Shown here piece by piece: positions 1-14,210 of a DNA stretch of 64,000 nucleotides. The stretch comes from Brugia malayi (Eukaryota; Nematoda; Chromadorea; Rhabditida; Onchocercidae): positions 9,148,649-9,212,648 of the forward strand of contig NW_025062477.1 in assembly GCF_000002995.4 (NCBI RefSeq), written 5' to 3'. Position 1 is the first letter of the stretch. Each line of letters opens with the position of its first letter. Below the pieces are notes generated by a model that was given only the letters and a program-made list of their open reading frames with translations, searched no databases and was not told the origin of the DNA. The translations under genes and the position numbers were made by a program.

Positions 1-163
1 GTGAATTTCTCACATAATTTTTAACAATTCATTAAATTTTAGTACAATAACCGTACACTGATTCTTCTCCACGATACTATCTACAAAAATTTATCATCTC
101 TGGGCGTATATATTATCAAGTCAACTACTCTAAATAAATTAAACTGTTGAAAAGCTAACTAAC

Positions 164-3100
164 GTATTTTGCCGACTAACAACCATAGTGACGCTCATTG
201 CTGGCTGCTGCAAAAGTGACAAACATTGAATTCGAGTGCACTGATGGACATCGGTGCCAGCAACACTCCATACTCGATCACCAACTTGCAAGCCACTTCG
301 AGAAGCAATAGAATATGGGTCAACTTGTTCTATACGCACACAGATCACTCTATAAGGAAATTTCCGTAAATCAGTACTTCTATTCAAGCTCATTTTAAAA
401 AGTTAAAATGACTTCCTGAGCTAAAATGCTGCTTCAATATGAATTTAATACTGTGAAAGGATTGCTGGTCACTGAAAAGATTTCATGAATAGTATTAATA
501 AAATGAATCTGACAACAGGATAAAGCTTATGTATCAAGTATCGAGGTGATGAAGCATTAAATTATATTTTCAGCATTGTAACATAAAAATTTCGATTGTT
601 ACGTAAATCCTATATGGATCACCTTAAATAATAACCAATCAAAAATAATAAACAGTATATCTAAATATAAGAATGGGCTTAGAAGTTTCAGCTTTACAAT
701 TCTCGCGGCTTATGTGGTATTTCAACTAATTCAAGTACTAAACAGATATATAACATGCATAAGCTAATTCACATCCCTTCAAAGAGAAATATAAATCGTC
801 ACATACAGAAATAAACAAATAAAATTTTACTTGTTATTATTATCATCGCTCTCAATGGCGATCCCAAGACCGAGGCGTTCTGATGGCGCAGATCGTCGAA
901 GAATAATTTCCTTGCGCATCAGCTCGTGCTTAATGCCGAGTACACGCTTTGCGCTTACAAAAGCATTCTGCAATTTGCATAATTACGTGAATAATTGATG
1001 AAGACAATAACCAAACAATCAATATTTGATTATCATCGAATTATTAGTGTGCTACTACACTTCATTGACTACTGACTGTTTAAAAAGCTTGTACATGAAG
1101 TTATCATCCAAGAAAAAATTAAGAAGCACTTAAAAATTGTTCAGAAACCAATTATGGAAGAATGACAGGAAATATATGAAGCAATAAGCGTATGAAATTC
1201 GATGCTAAAATCTTTGAATTCTAAAATTTAATACAATTTAAACTGCTTTGCTGTGACCACTTCATTCAAATTTCAAAAGTGATAAAATGAAAAAAAAAAA
1301 AAAAAACAAGAAATAAACCTTTAAATACAAGATAAACCAAAAAATGAGGTAAATAGGTGAACAGATGTTGTCCAAATTGACATTTCAAGTGTGTAAGTGC
1401 ATCAAATACCAATATAACTACACGGTTATATCTTACGATAAAATTAATTAATAATAATCAGTTGACCGGAAACCACTGGGAATGCAACTAAGGCAGAACG
1501 GATAAGTAAATAAGAAAATAGAAATTAAAAATCACGTTTCAGTGGTATAAGACTCTATTTTGGGTTTACTCTACTGTGTACTGCAAAATTGGGAGTGAAC
1601 ATAAATCACATTTAATCGAAATTAGTCAAACTCAAGTTCCTAACCAAACAAATGCTAAATTCACTTTCTCGATACGTTAGAAAGAGACAATGATGAAGGT
1701 AGTTGCCATAGTCTCATCCCTACATACCTTACGTGTTACTCTATCACCACGTGATTTATGATGTACTACGTAAGACGCTTAGGACTTAAACACAGTAATA
1801 CATGCTTCACCATTAAGCCAGTTGTAATAGAATGAACGGACATTTTACGTTTACTTCAATTGGCAGACTACATGACATGAGAAAATCAGTTGTCTGCTTG
1901 CGCACATGTACTTTTGTAATGGGAATCATACTAATCCCTTTAAATTTATAATAGGAATCAGGAAAAGTAATTTTTTTTTTTTTGAAAAATCCGAAATCCC
2001 AGAAATTTTAGCAGACTGAAAAAAATACATGTTGATTTTAAAATGGAAATTTGTACAGCGTGATAGAGAAGACGTCAATTTCTGAAGCCAACCTACCAAT
2101 ACATCAATTTTTGAAGGCCATATGGAACAAAGCAATGTAGAAATTTTAAGGACAGTCTACCTGTTTATTACCCTCAAAAATTAAAATTGAAATTCCTTAG
2201 CGCTGGAAATTTCTGGAACATAGCAATGCATTAAAAATCTTGTCTGAAATTCTTCAGTAGCAACATTCATTTCATAACTTTTAAATTGAGAAATGACACA
2301 TAGGCATTGCTGATTGTTAGTGAATCCGACGAATACTCTATCACTTATTTCCTCAACACTTAGTGCCAGAGGAAGAGAATCAAGCAGTTGTCAAAAAAAT
2401 CATCAAAAGGTCAGTTAACAGTAGATCTCAAAAGGTTATGACTGAGATCTAATACATCTGCAATGTGCTTACTGCCTTTTAAAGGATAAAAGGCTTTAAC
2501 TCAATCTCGAGTTAAAGCCTTCTACGGGCCTTTTAAAGTTTGATTACAACAGGTTCTACAAGCTAAAGTACTACTAAAATACTAGACTTTAACTCTTTAA
2601 CTCGAGATTAATCTAATATTGCATTCGACAAAACATACACCATAAATTTTGAGCAAAACTGAGTTTTGTAACCCCAATGTTCGATCCATATTTACAGATC
2701 AGAAGAACACTTTTTTACCAAAAAAAAAAAAAAAAAAAAAAAAACAAGGGAAAGTAAACTGTCATAACATGAGTCAAAAAAGGAAGTCAGTAGGAAAGAA
2801 AATGAAAAAAAAATAAATGAATATTACTAATACTGAATGCGTCCTCCGCATTCATATGGCATTATAAAGCCTCACAACTCAGCTTTGTAAGGGTATTAAA
2901 AGTTAATTAAGTAATTGAAAGTTTAGCAAGGTTTCGGGGATATTACAACAGAAAACTATATGTCAAATGTTTATCGACTGATCTTCTTATATGGTATAAA
3001 TTGCAGGTGGAACTAATTTCGTCCGTATTTGATATCTGCCACAATGATTTCTCACTTTTTTAAAAGCAGTTATGAAGAAAAATAAAATATAAATGGGTAT

Positions 3101-6100
3101 GAGAAGTAGCTAGGAGAGAAATGACCAAAGAAATGGCAATGAAGTTCTTTTGAATAATTCAATGTCATTGTGTTGTCATTTAACCGAGACATTGTGTGCG
3201 CTATATATAATTTGTAGCGAAAATATCAAGGCCTAATTTTTAATGAAACTTGGAAGAAATTTGGAAACAGATCTTAAAAAGTACCTCTTTTCAGCCTTCC
3301 CTCTTCACTCGAAATGTCATCAGAATGAAATCAAGTAAAAGTCGAATAAAGGTAATTAACAGAAAAGTTGCCAAATAAATGTAGACAAAAAGTGAAGTGA
3401 TGTGCAGGGAAATGATCTACTCTTCCTATGGTTCTTAAAAGTAAGCTTCTAACTGATTATAGTATGCTTAAGGCTTAAGCAGTTAACTATCTTACACTTA
3501 ATTCCATCAGTCTTGAAAAATGGATAAAAAGAAGCCGATCGTCTAAGGGAAAAGCGAAATTGAAGAAAATGATAAGCGACGAGAACGAATATAATTATAT
3601 GGTAGGAGTACAGCACTGCATTGCACTTCGTGACACCAGATGCAAATTAATGCTTTCTCCGAAACTCACTCTCCTCGGACAATATGATGAATCTAGATTT
3701 TTGGAAGCTTTTTTTCAAAGACGGGACGGCTATGCTTTAACAAAGTCCCTGATCAACAGCTGGATTTATTATTATACACCAGAATTATAACTATGGAAGT
3801 TGAAAGATAATCAGGAGACATATTGTCGAATAAAAAAGTGCACCTTGAATCGGAAAATCCTTACAGAAATATACATTTCAAGCTAATGTCTAAATTTCTG
3901 AAGTCTGTCCTTTAATATGAAGCTGCACAAGCGAAATACAAATTTCCCTGCTACACTTCACAGAAATACAATCCACTTACCGCACCGAGACTATCATGCA
4001 TTTTTAGTCGTTCACTTTGAACCAGAATCGCAGATCTGCGGCATGCAGTACTTGCTGATGTTGTTGCTGCTGTTATTAATGATCCATCTACAATGCATTT
4101 CTTTGCACCTTCATACCTACTACCGTTGGCCATCCTGAAAAACCTTTCTTTTTCTCTTATAATTATTCCATTAAAAGAATACGAATAAATATTCTTAGTA
4201 TAATAGATCATGAGTGAAAATGACGGTAAAATGTCGAAAGGTTAGCAAATAACCGGAAGTAAACAAACAGTGGATGAATCAGAAATGACGAAAACATTTT
4301 TTGTAGTTTTGTAGACCATTTTGAAGATGTACTATTAATCTATAAGTGAACAGAATTCATTAGAACAAACATTGCTTATTATTATATTAAGAATTTATTT
4401 TATTTTAATGGAATAATGCACTCTTCATTTCTAATTCATTTCTTCTGTTCATTACTTTGAATTAACTATTAATTGCAACTTTTGAGTGGAAGGATAGAAC
4501 TAATATTTATTGGTTTGATATATAAGATAAGACAAGAATATTTTAAGCATAAATTTATGAACGAAATGACATAAGCTGTTCCAATACGCGAAGATTATTT
4601 TGGATTTCACAAAGTTATTTTAAAAACTCATATTTCCTTGCAGAGACTGGAAAAAGCAATTTTGATGGGTATTAAGTACAGTAAGAAAATAAAAGAAGCG
4701 GTTTTGACATAACTTCAACTTACTATACAAAAATTACGGATTTTAAAATCTTAAGTTCAAATTTTTGAGATTAAACAAAACAGAATAGTCGATGATTCAT
4801 AATAATCATTGATCCTTAACTGTTCTACAAAAAGCTAACTTTGTTAATAATTTGGAATGTTAGCTTTTAAGTATAGAACTGGAGAATTCCGATCAATCAA
4901 GAACCTTAAAATTTAGAATTCTTTTGCACTTCAACTCTTAAATTTTATTGATGATTCCTTTACTCACTATGTATCTTTACGTGGTAACAAACATCACTGA
5001 AATGAAAGATCGTAAAAGATCCTGTCCTTGCTTCATACATCAGATTTTGATAAAATTCGTAAAATGCAGTACGTTAGTTTTTGATTTGTGAAGGTTCTTT
5101 TAGTACAATCGAGAATTCTGTTCTGTTTCGATGAATTCGGGATATTTCGACGAATGCAAAGAGTTACATCAATTTTTGTATTCTTCTTGAATATTTGCAA
5201 CGCTTCCGAATGTGTCTTCCCACTCAACTCCACTCCATTAACGCTCAAAATTTCATCGCCTAAAATTTTTAAATGTCACAAAACTGACTCTTTAAATTAA
5301 CTAGTTTTATTCTAAGTTTTTGGACTGGAATGCATGTTATAAGGAAAGTGCATGGAACTGCTTAAAAGCATAAATCCAGAAATAATAAGATTAATTACAA
5401 TCTGTTAGTCATCAATCGGTTCGTTCCTATTGTAGATTTCCACCTTGACTAAATTAAAATTGAAATTCAGCACTTTTTCCAGTTAAAAAAGTTTGAAAGT
5501 CTACTCCTTAGAAATACGGTTTTTCTTCCGAAACTTAATGAACTTTTCAAATGAGTAGTAACAGGAGATTCAAGTAGATCATAAAAGTAATTGTTATAAA
5601 GAAGAAATACTCTAGACCGATTGATGTTCATTTAGCGGTATTCTCTAGTAATATTTATCTAGCTATAGAGGAAGTTCCCTAAAGAAGTCCACAAAAAGTA
5701 TTGCACCTTTCCTTTTTTTGAGGAAAGGAAGAAGAAAAAATGACAAATATTTTCCGAAACTTTTAAAGTATTTAATGATTAAAATTTCTGTTCAATTCCA
5801 TCCGATCGTACTTTTCTGCGACAAAACCAATTTTATTTACCTTTACAAACAAGGCCACTTTTGGCAGCCAGTCCATCGGCGAAGACAGTTTTAACAAAGA
5901 TTCCCATGGGACCGCGCGGTGAATCGATGCCACCTACGATACTGAAACCCAATGGGTGTCTGGAGGGTTGCTGCTGTTGTGAACAATTTGAACTTGAAGA
6001 TTTCGATGTATCCGCATTTCCGCGATACAGCACAATTGTTCGTATTCGACTGTTCATCACCTATCACTTTTTGAGGAATTTTAGTAATGAAAGCAAAGCT

Positions 6101-9100
6101 GTACGAAATCGAGTGTACCATTTGATTACAACTCAACAATTAACTTTGTATCAGTGTTTGTCCCATGCAGCTTATGCGCTTTACACTGAACAATGCATAA
6201 GTGAACAATTAAAAGAGAAAGGATTACTTTGATAAGTCATCTTTGTATAAAAGTTTAGCTTTGGATATTTAAAACTCGTGCATTGAATTCTCAAACACGT
6301 ACAGTTTGTTTCCAACAACTTCAATTTCCTGCATAATCCAACTGCAGAAAATGATGTTAGCATTTAAATATACAACTGCTTTATTCAGTACTTGTAAAGA
6401 ATTGTCACTAAGATTTCCCGGAAAGAATCCTCCTAAAATGATATGAGCTAATTAATGAGTCGATTTCGCTGTCACTATCAAATTGCACACCTAGTCTTTC
6501 CATCTTTTCATCTTGACAGAATATGGATAGCAGATCACTGAATAGGAAGAGGAAATGATTATGTTTAAGAAATATGACTTCACTAGATGTCATAGCGAAG
6601 ATTCCTCTTATAACTAATTGTCACAATGCATTTCTTAAGTTTACATAGCATGCAGTAAAAGACCTAAGTTATCAACAGTATCTGATCATTGAACGCCTTC
6701 TGACAGAAATGAAATTTGAGTCAACTTATCACATAGCATTTTGCAAATGAAGTTTATCATAATTGCTATTATTCGGCTAGTAATCCTCCTAAAATATACT
6801 CTTCACAGTCTATGATGAAGTGAGTAAGACAGATTTCACGAAAAAAGTATGTGTACATATATATATATATATGATCTCATTATAAAATAAGGATTTCATA
6901 TAAAATTATTGAATCACTGATAAATTAAGAAAGAAAGAAGTGAAATAAAAAGTTATTAATTTCAAGTATGACTTGAGGAAGAAATTATATTAATGTAAGG
7001 AGACGAAAGACATTCTCCAATAAGGAATATAAGAGATATTTGAATTCGAAAGAAACTGTTAGTTGATATACCGTTGAGGTATTGGTTAATAGGTAGAGAA
7101 CGAAATAAATATAGCATTCTGATGGGAGAAGTGTCGTTAGCTAATGACAGTCATGTTCAGATTGTTTTTGAGAAAGAAGAAAGGAAAAGAATGTTGTGGC
7201 GGACGAGGGAGCGAGAAGAATTGTTCTTATTTTGTGGTACTATTCACGGTTTTTTGAAAATGTTCGGAAAAATACATCCCAGTATTAATTTTTTATTTTC
7301 AACCAAAACCGTCCTCCATTGACAGTAATTCTTGGGAGGTTACTCACTTGTGGTCGTTTGTCAACATCTCTTGAAATCTAGTGTTTAACCGAGATTCTTT
7401 TCATTAATGTATTTCCAGTATACAATAAATTCAATAACATAAATTAACAATATAAAATTAACAACACAAATTCATGAAATTTTGAATACATTTAGGAATA
7501 CCACTTTGATTATTTATGTCAGTAGTTACTTTTGAGAAAATGCTTTTTTTTATAAAGCATAGGACTGTAGCAAAACGTGACATTAAATTCGTAATGAGGT
7601 TTTATCGAGATTAAAATTAGGGAAATGTTGGTTCAACAATGTCCATCTAATTGTAGATGAAATGCTTGCTAAATAAATGACAAGACAATAATTGAACGAA
7701 AGATACTGCGGAGACAGCAAGCTTGAATGTTCAATAGTCCTAAGGAGCTAAAGCTGTTTTAAAACAGTTAGCTGAAGTAAAGAAATAAAAGGAAAAATTA
7801 GAAGGATTCTGAAAGTAAAGGAATTAATAACATACTAATAAAAGTTATTCTAAACTGATTGTTTGTAATCAAATTTTCGCTCCAAAGTTGAATTTATCTT
7901 CCAGTGGCAATTTTAGAATACTTGATAGTTAATGGTAATAGCATATTAAAAAGTAATTTTAGGTTAATATAACAAAATTTTGAGCAAATTTTATTAAAAT
8001 TTATTTTAAAACAGATATTTGATTTTGGATATTTTGGCATTTGCTTTAAATATTTCGAGTGTATCTTATTCAAATGATAATTGCAGTCCTCAACATTGAC
8101 TTAGGTTCTATACAAAGTCACAGCGGTTAATTTTCAGGAAAGCTATCTTAGTATATTTATCGAGAATTTGGAACAAATTACAGGAAGTGGAAACATAAGC
8201 TACCAGTGAATTTTGTTTGAAGCTACTTATTCAAAAAATACGACTACTTGTTAAATTATTGGCGTTAATGGTTCAGAACATTACTGCTATAAACATTAAT
8301 GAGCGAGGACATTACCACTGTTTGGTCAACATAATGATAATATCATGAAGAAAGGATCATCAAGAATGAATTATCAGGAGAATTTAAAAGAATGTGAGCA
8401 GATGATAGCATGATGTCGGAAGCGGTAGTGTGTTAATAATATCCACAAGAGAAAAGTAAAGCGGTAATGACTGGAAACGCGCATTAAATTCATCGAGTGA
8501 GGGTCAAAGTATTCTCATTGTCCCTTGTCCTCTCGACCACTTCAAAGGCGCACTGAAGAGGATGACACTTCGTCCTTTGTCGCAGTCAGTCCCTCCACAG
8601 AGCATGCTCTCAGTGAAACAGTCACACACATGCGCCTGTGCAAATGCTACCACCTTGTCCAGAGCAACCGATGGTTATTGGCACCGGGAACAGGTGCTAT
8701 TGAGAGTTGCGAATTTTCTTGCTCACACAGTAGTTTCTGTTCCTTCTCTCCTCTTGCATCTCTTCTAACTGCAGTTGTCATCTCATCCAACGCAAGAACT
8801 ATTTGGCTTGCACTGACTTATTTGCGCTTCATGTCACCAGAAATATCTATTCTATCCTCTCTGATGTACTGATTTTTAATGACGCCTACATACATTTCAC
8901 CTCTCCACGTAATATTCCGACTTCCCCATAGCAGAGTTATTGGCAAAATTCAGAACATGACTCGCGCACCATTCGATGCAATGCATGCTACGTGCAGAAT
9001 GTCGAGAGTTTGAGTGCCTGAATTAGACGGAAGGATGAAGAAGTCGTGGTAAGATAGAAGATGGTCATAATTAGTAATAAAAATGATCCAAGGATTTTAG

Positions 9101-9470
9101 ATCGAGTTCACAAATTAAATGTAGAAGCATTGAGTTGTTTAAATTTATCTTCGTTTTGATGCGAATCATTTTTAAAATTTAAAAAAAAGGCTTGAAAAAA
9201 ACCTTTCCATCTCTTTTTTTCTAAATTAGAAATTAAACTCTGCCCATATGAATTGCTTATCGACCAAACGAATCATCGTCACAAGATTGCTATATGAATG
9301 AAACTTCAACTTTTTATATTAAGGGTTTAGCAAATTAAGATTTAAACTATTTCTTCTTCTGGTCACTGCAAAATAAAGCAGATATGAGTGAGAGTGCGAT
9401 GACACCCACACACATACTGGTCAATCAAAAAAGAGTATGTATTTTGCTGATGAGCCCCCAGGGAGGTCAT
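164..9470 (-). CDS. Two-PDZ-domain scaffold protein (spliced, possibly partial at C-terminus)
   Basis: Phase-compatible exons in transcript order: 9470-9418, 8812-8654, 6537-6409, 6049-5841, 5259-5073, 4134-3981, 967-831, 349-164; about 400 residues. The N-terminal third is charged and has no domain I recognise. PDZ1 is split over the 6049-5841 and 5259-5073 exons. It has a GFSIVGG peptide-binding loop, then [11 protein letters not shown] and [13 protein letters not shown], and resembles the IL16/PDZD2 type. A Ser/Gln-rich insert lies between its first two strands. PDZ2 is split over the last two exons and has LGLGIAIES and [15 protein letters not shown] domains bind C-terminal peptides and assemble complexes at membranes or junctions, so a scaffold role follows from the family; the partner is unknown. 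The last exon either ends at a donor-like GTTAGT near 163, with the gene continuing left of the window, or reads to a stop at 139. The start at 9468-9470 and the donor at 6408 are the weakest choices. The introns at 968-3980 and 6538-8653 hold nothing else I can support. Confidence 0.72.
2490..2521. repeat. Perfect inverted repeat, 13-bp arms
   Basis: The arms at 2490-2502 (AAGGCTTTAACTC) and 2509-2521 are exact reverse complements around a 6-nt loop. Related pieces lie within about 130 bp: a CTTTTAAAG-like core near 2476 and 2530, and TTTAACTCGAGATTA near 2596. It sits in the 3-kb intron of the PDZ gene. It may be a remnant of a small hairpin-type element; no flanking target duplication was identified. 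Confidence 0.7.
2719..2744. repeat. Poly-A run
   Basis: About 25 consecutive A residues inside the PDZ-gene intron. Similar shorter runs occur near 1290, 23276 and 30064, as expected in this AT-rich genome. No adjoining retroposed gene is visible. Confidence 0.85.
6857..6872. repeat. AT dinucleotide microsatellite
   Basis: About eight AT units in a PDZ-gene intron. Other TA/AT tracts are at 13272-13291, 24975-24995, 41890-41915 and 54271-54291, all in introns or intergenic DNA. Confidence 0.85.
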
Positions 9471-12400
9471 CACTGCTGGCAGTATGCGACAGTTGCGATG
9501 GCCGCCGGTGCCAGTTTTGTTTGTAAAATATCAAGCATTTATACCTACGTTACATCGTATAAAGTAAATTCGATTTGAACTTGGAAATAAAAAAAAAAAA
9601 CACGAAATCATCTCAAATAAATCATCGGATTTATTCATTCAATTAATTGTGAAATTGGAAAGAATGGAAGGCAATAAAAACTCAATATCAGAAAATGTTT
9701 TTATGTCTACGATGAAAATGATATCTATTGATTAATTGTCGAGAAAGGAAAGGAAGGGAAAAAAGAATGATGAAAAAGCAGAATGACAACAGAAAATGAA
9801 ATTAATTGTAAAGTAAAAAAAGAGAGAAACAGAGAGGTATGTTGGGTGGATAAATGACATAACCTTAAAAGATGTTTGGCAATTCTATTCTCATCTGTTA
9901 AAATATATATATACATGTTCTTTCCTTTGACATAACAAATTAAAGACTGAAATGTAAATTAATTGTCATCTAAAAGGTTGAAAACATCTTATAGTTCGTC
10001 AAGGTCAATGAATTTTGCGTTGCAGGCGCTCGTTATAAGAAATCATCAATTCTATTTGTTTCTCTTTTATGGTTGAAAATTTTGTATTTCTTTAAGTCTA
10101 GCATACCAAAAAAATTTCTTTTGTTCTCAAACCGAATCCACAAATCCGGTACTGGGTCAGTTTGGACTGATAATGACTATTTATAATAACAATAAAATTA
10201 ATTTGTAAGTTAAGTTAAACATTCTCATGTGTAACGTTGTTGTCTTCTTGCGCTTTTTTTTTACTTTCAAAATAATTAAGAAAAGATTTAAAGAATCCGT
10301 AAGGAAGGAAGAAAAAGAAAATGAGTGATAGATGGCGATATAAATAGTTTTCTAAAGTAAAGACACACCTAAAAAACTTGATTGACACAATACTTCTTTT
10401 CATGTTTCTTCTATTTTTTTGCACTTAAAAGTCAAAAAATTTGTTAAGTACCTTTCCGACCAAATGTTAAAGCATGTATTAACATATGACAGACTTTACT
10501 TTCAATATATGCAGTCATTTCTAATTTGTTTACTTATCCAGTTAAAGTAACAGCTATGAATTAATTGATGCACTTTATATGCTGCTGGCATAACAGCTCC
10601 TGTTTACCTAAAAAGATGGCTGTTACTGTCTGATCTGAGGCACTCTGAACCAGTAGAAAAAGATCAGACGGAAAGAAGTTAGGCAAATATGATTCAAAAA
10701 TGATTATCATCGCTTTAAGTTAAGAATATTCGAAAAATATAAGGTATGTAGTTAATAATTAAAAAAGCATAATTGTTAAAGAAATTTGCTACCATCACGT
10801 CAACATTCAAAAAAAAAAAAAAAGAAAAAACAAACGTCACAATACAGATTATGGGAAAGCCAAAATTAAAAACATAAATAAAATTTGACGATCTCTTATG
10901 AATTTTGTCCCTTGGTTTGAATCTGAATTTCAAATTTAAGTTCGATAAGAAAAGACCAAATACTTCTGATCAAAGGGGAACTTTTACCACTACAATAAAA
11001 AGAATAGCCAAAAAGTATTATTTCATTTTGGAGAATAATGGAACTGAAAATAATTTCATTTTAGTTTTTTCCATGGAACTGCTTGCTAGCAATTTGGAAA
11101 ACATGTTTTTTTGTGGGAGTTACAAATTAAACTTCGAAAGCAATAAATTCTTAATTTTGACCAATGCTATTGGCTTACTGAAAGAATGGAAATGCAATTT
11201 ATCAAATAAATTTTATAACGATAAAAGTTTACAATTTCGATACACCTTTTCTATCTATCATAAAGTCACTGATCATTAAAAAATCCGATGCCTCTTAAAT
11301 TCTATTTGATAACTATAAGTAAGGTATTAAATTTAAAGTTTAAAATCAAACTGATCTTTATCACAATTCATATGACTTTCAGAATTCATCTTCAACCAGT
11401 ATGGTATGTATTTATGATTTAATACCAATAAGAGCCATACTTTCTATGATATTTTCTCAAGTAAAAAAAAAAAAAACGATAAATTTCCAAATTGATATTA
11501 TCAAGTCAGAAGAAAATGGTCAAATGAAATTAAAAATGAAAGTAAGAACAAAACAAAATTTGAAAACTATTCAGAGAAAGTATGCATTTAGCATGGTACA
11601 TCCCTCACTTCACACTTCCACTTTCTGATTGCATTGATTGTGAGTTAAACTTGAGAGAATATTTTATAACTTAATTGCCATAAAAGACAGTGGCCATTTT
11701 ATTCTTTGCAGTTACTAATTATGAAAACTGAAAAGAAATCTTCATAAATTACCACTTCCGTTCAATCATAAACTGCTGTCGCCTAGTTGTATTTAATTTC
11801 TATACTTTTGTTATTAATTTTTATTGCTTTCTTTTGCTCACTCCTCGCTTTTTACTTTCAGTTTACAAATTTTGTCATATCTTTCATTGTTTTTTGGATT
11901 AAATTAAATATTCAATGTTAGCGCAAATCTTTATAATTCATACTGCTATTGCTTTATGTTCGAGCATAGCAGAGATTATTTGTTTTTTCAGTTTTTAATA
12001 TTAATTTCAATTATGATAAAAGATATTATGCTTATTTAATTTATGCATTACTGTGCCATAGCTGCTAATGATTTCCTTTCAGTAGACGTTTAAATTTGAA
12101 TTTATAGAATCGCTTCCAGCTTTATCTCTGCGTTCCTAAGCTTTTCTTTATATTGTCCTTGTAGTTGTTCTTCTGTTTTTTTAAAATTTGTTTTCTCCTT
12201 TTTACAAATAAGTTTTTATCTTAATTGACATTTTGGATTCTTTTTCTGTATGATGATTATTACTCTTATAATATTTGTTGCTATATGTCTTTTATGAGCT
12301 GAATCTTGTAAGCTTTTAATTATTATAATTTGATGACCTTTGGTATGCAGTATTTCATCCTGTCATACTTATTACTCTTTGCTTACTCTCTATCGAGACT

Positions 12401-13066
12401 TAATTGTATTCTTTCTGGTTATTGAGGTCTTTTTTAGAATTATTCAGAGCTGATTGCTACCTAATTTTAACGTGAACAAGATATGTAATTTGGGCCTGCA
12501 CTACAAATAAATTTTTAGATTGTTTTAGATGATTACTTTATGGTTAGTCTCACCACTTTTATTGAAAGATATGAATGAGTTATATGCAATGTGATTAACT
12601 CTTCGTTAACACACAGATAACGAGAAACGTGCACTTCCTATGGTAGATGAGCCAAGGAAAGGACATCCAACCACTTCAACGACACTTCACTTGCTGGACA
12701 CGTTATACAGAAGAGATGCAACCATGCACCATTGGGAGATTATTGACTGTGAAATGTAGATTTGCATACCTCCCTTCTTCTGTTTTTAACGGCCGCAAAA
12801 AAGGGTTAGGGTCGAGGGCTTGGGATGGCAGCGGGCTATTTGGCAGAAGATGTGTGGCGTAAGCGTGTCGACGTGGTAGGTGGGTAGGTTTGGCGTCTGA
12901 TTCTTTGGATGTGTCAAACTACCATTACCACTAATTTTTCATGGTCAAGACAAAGTAAAGAGCGGTAGGAGATGGTACATTGCAACATCGGTGTTGCAGT
13001 AAAATGTAAAATCTTATGCCGGTCTTCTTCCGTATAGAATTGAGTTGGTTATTTTGCAGGCATTTG
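9471..13066. other. Intergenic region between the PDZ gene (minus) and rpl-31 (plus)
   Basis: About 3.6 kb between divergent genes, presumably holding both promoters. The plus strand is strongly T-rich from about 11,800 to 12,500. A 375-base open frame at 10905-11279 on plus has Lys/Asn/Phe/Ile-rich, noise-like composition and no ATG at its start, so it is not called as a gene. No RNA gene was seen. Confidence 0.6.
13047..13059 (+). promoter_or_regulatory. Probable trans-splice (or 5' UTR) acceptor of rpl-31
   Basis: A T-rich tract ending in TTTTGCAG lies about seven bases before the ATGATG start. Nematode ribosomal protein mRNAs commonly receive a spliced leader very close to the start codon. 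A conventional 5' UTR intron would look the same, so the assignment is inference. Confidence 0.5.
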
Positions 13067-14210
13067 ATGATGGCACCTGGAAAGAAAGGACCGAAACAAG
13101 AAAGGAAGCCGAGAAGTGCAATGAGTGAAGTGGTGACACGTGAGTATACTGTTAATTTGCATCGACGATTGCATGGAGTGTAAGTTTGTGTATTTTAGTT
13201 CGTATATATAAAATTTGCACAAATTTGTTTTGTTTCCCTATTGCTCTGCATGTGGTCGTATCCTATGTTCGATATATATATATATATATATTAGTTAATC
13301 TTGATTAGGTCTTAGCTAGTTCAGGTTTCTTCATGACACAAAGATGTCTTTTTTTTTTTTTTTTTCACGATATGGCTCTATAATGTACTAGATTTCTGAG
13401 GAATGCATGAAATGCTGCCAAATTTGTTAAGTTTTAAAGCTGTCAGTTGCAGTGGTTTCAAAAAGCGTGCTCCTCAGGCTATCAAGGCGATACGGAAATT
13501 TGCAGAAGAACAGATGGGGACAAAAGATGTACGCGTTCACATACGTCTGAATGAATTTTTGTGGTCGAAAGGCGTAAAGTAAGCATTATCATACCGAAGA
13601 TTTGTAAAGAGTTTGTAAAGTAGCAGTATTGTGAGTACTTATAGTTTGATTAACTTCGGAAAGAATGAAGAGTGAAATGGACTTGCCAATAGTTTGCTTC
13701 TCGAAATACGTTGTTTATGAATTATTTATACTGTGTGCTAATTATCAATAGTACTGATTGTATTGTGACAAGAATTATATATTTTGGAGTACTAAGTTCA
13801 ATTTAAGTCTCGATATATAAAGTTTTCTGGTGCCTGCTGTCGTGGTGAGGTAGAAGAAAGACTAAAAAGTTGAACTTGTTCAAATGAAGTGTTGTTTCTT
13901 GTCTAGCACGCTCTCGAAGGTTAAGGATCCAAAAAGAAAAAAGAAAAGAGAAAAGAATATGTGTTTAGACCAGAACTATACAGTGAAACAAATCTTTGAA
14001 AATTGGAAAAATTTTAAATAATTTCTAGTTGTCTTTAATTTATGTGGAATTAAAATCTTCAGAAATGTTCCGTATCGTGTACGTGTACGTTTGTCGCGAC
14101 GACATAATGATGATGAAAGTTCTGCAGATCGACTATACACATTGGTAACGCATGTTCCTGTTACGACATTTAAAAAGTTAACAACAGTGAATGTTGATAA
14201 TGAGGAATGA
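13067..14210 (+). CDS. rpl-31: 60S ribosomal protein L31 (eL31)
   Basis: Three exons, 13067-13179, 13453-13578 and 14063-14210, encode about 128 residues, close to the usual ~125. The N-terminus is basic ([15 protein letters not shown]), followed by [36 protein letters not shown], then [13 protein letters not shown] and the conserved tail [14 protein letters not shown], ending in an acidic VNVDNEE. It is a structural protein of the large ribosomal subunit near the peptide exit tunnel. There are two adjacent ATG codons; either gives the same protein bar one Met. Introns begin GTAAGT and GTAAGC. The spacing to the next gene on the same strand is about 420 bp. Confidence 0.97.

Noticed and set aside
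8525..8872. Plus-strand open frame of 115 codons
   Set aside because: It is antisense to a minus-strand exon of the PDZ gene (8654-8812) whose phase fits both neighbours.
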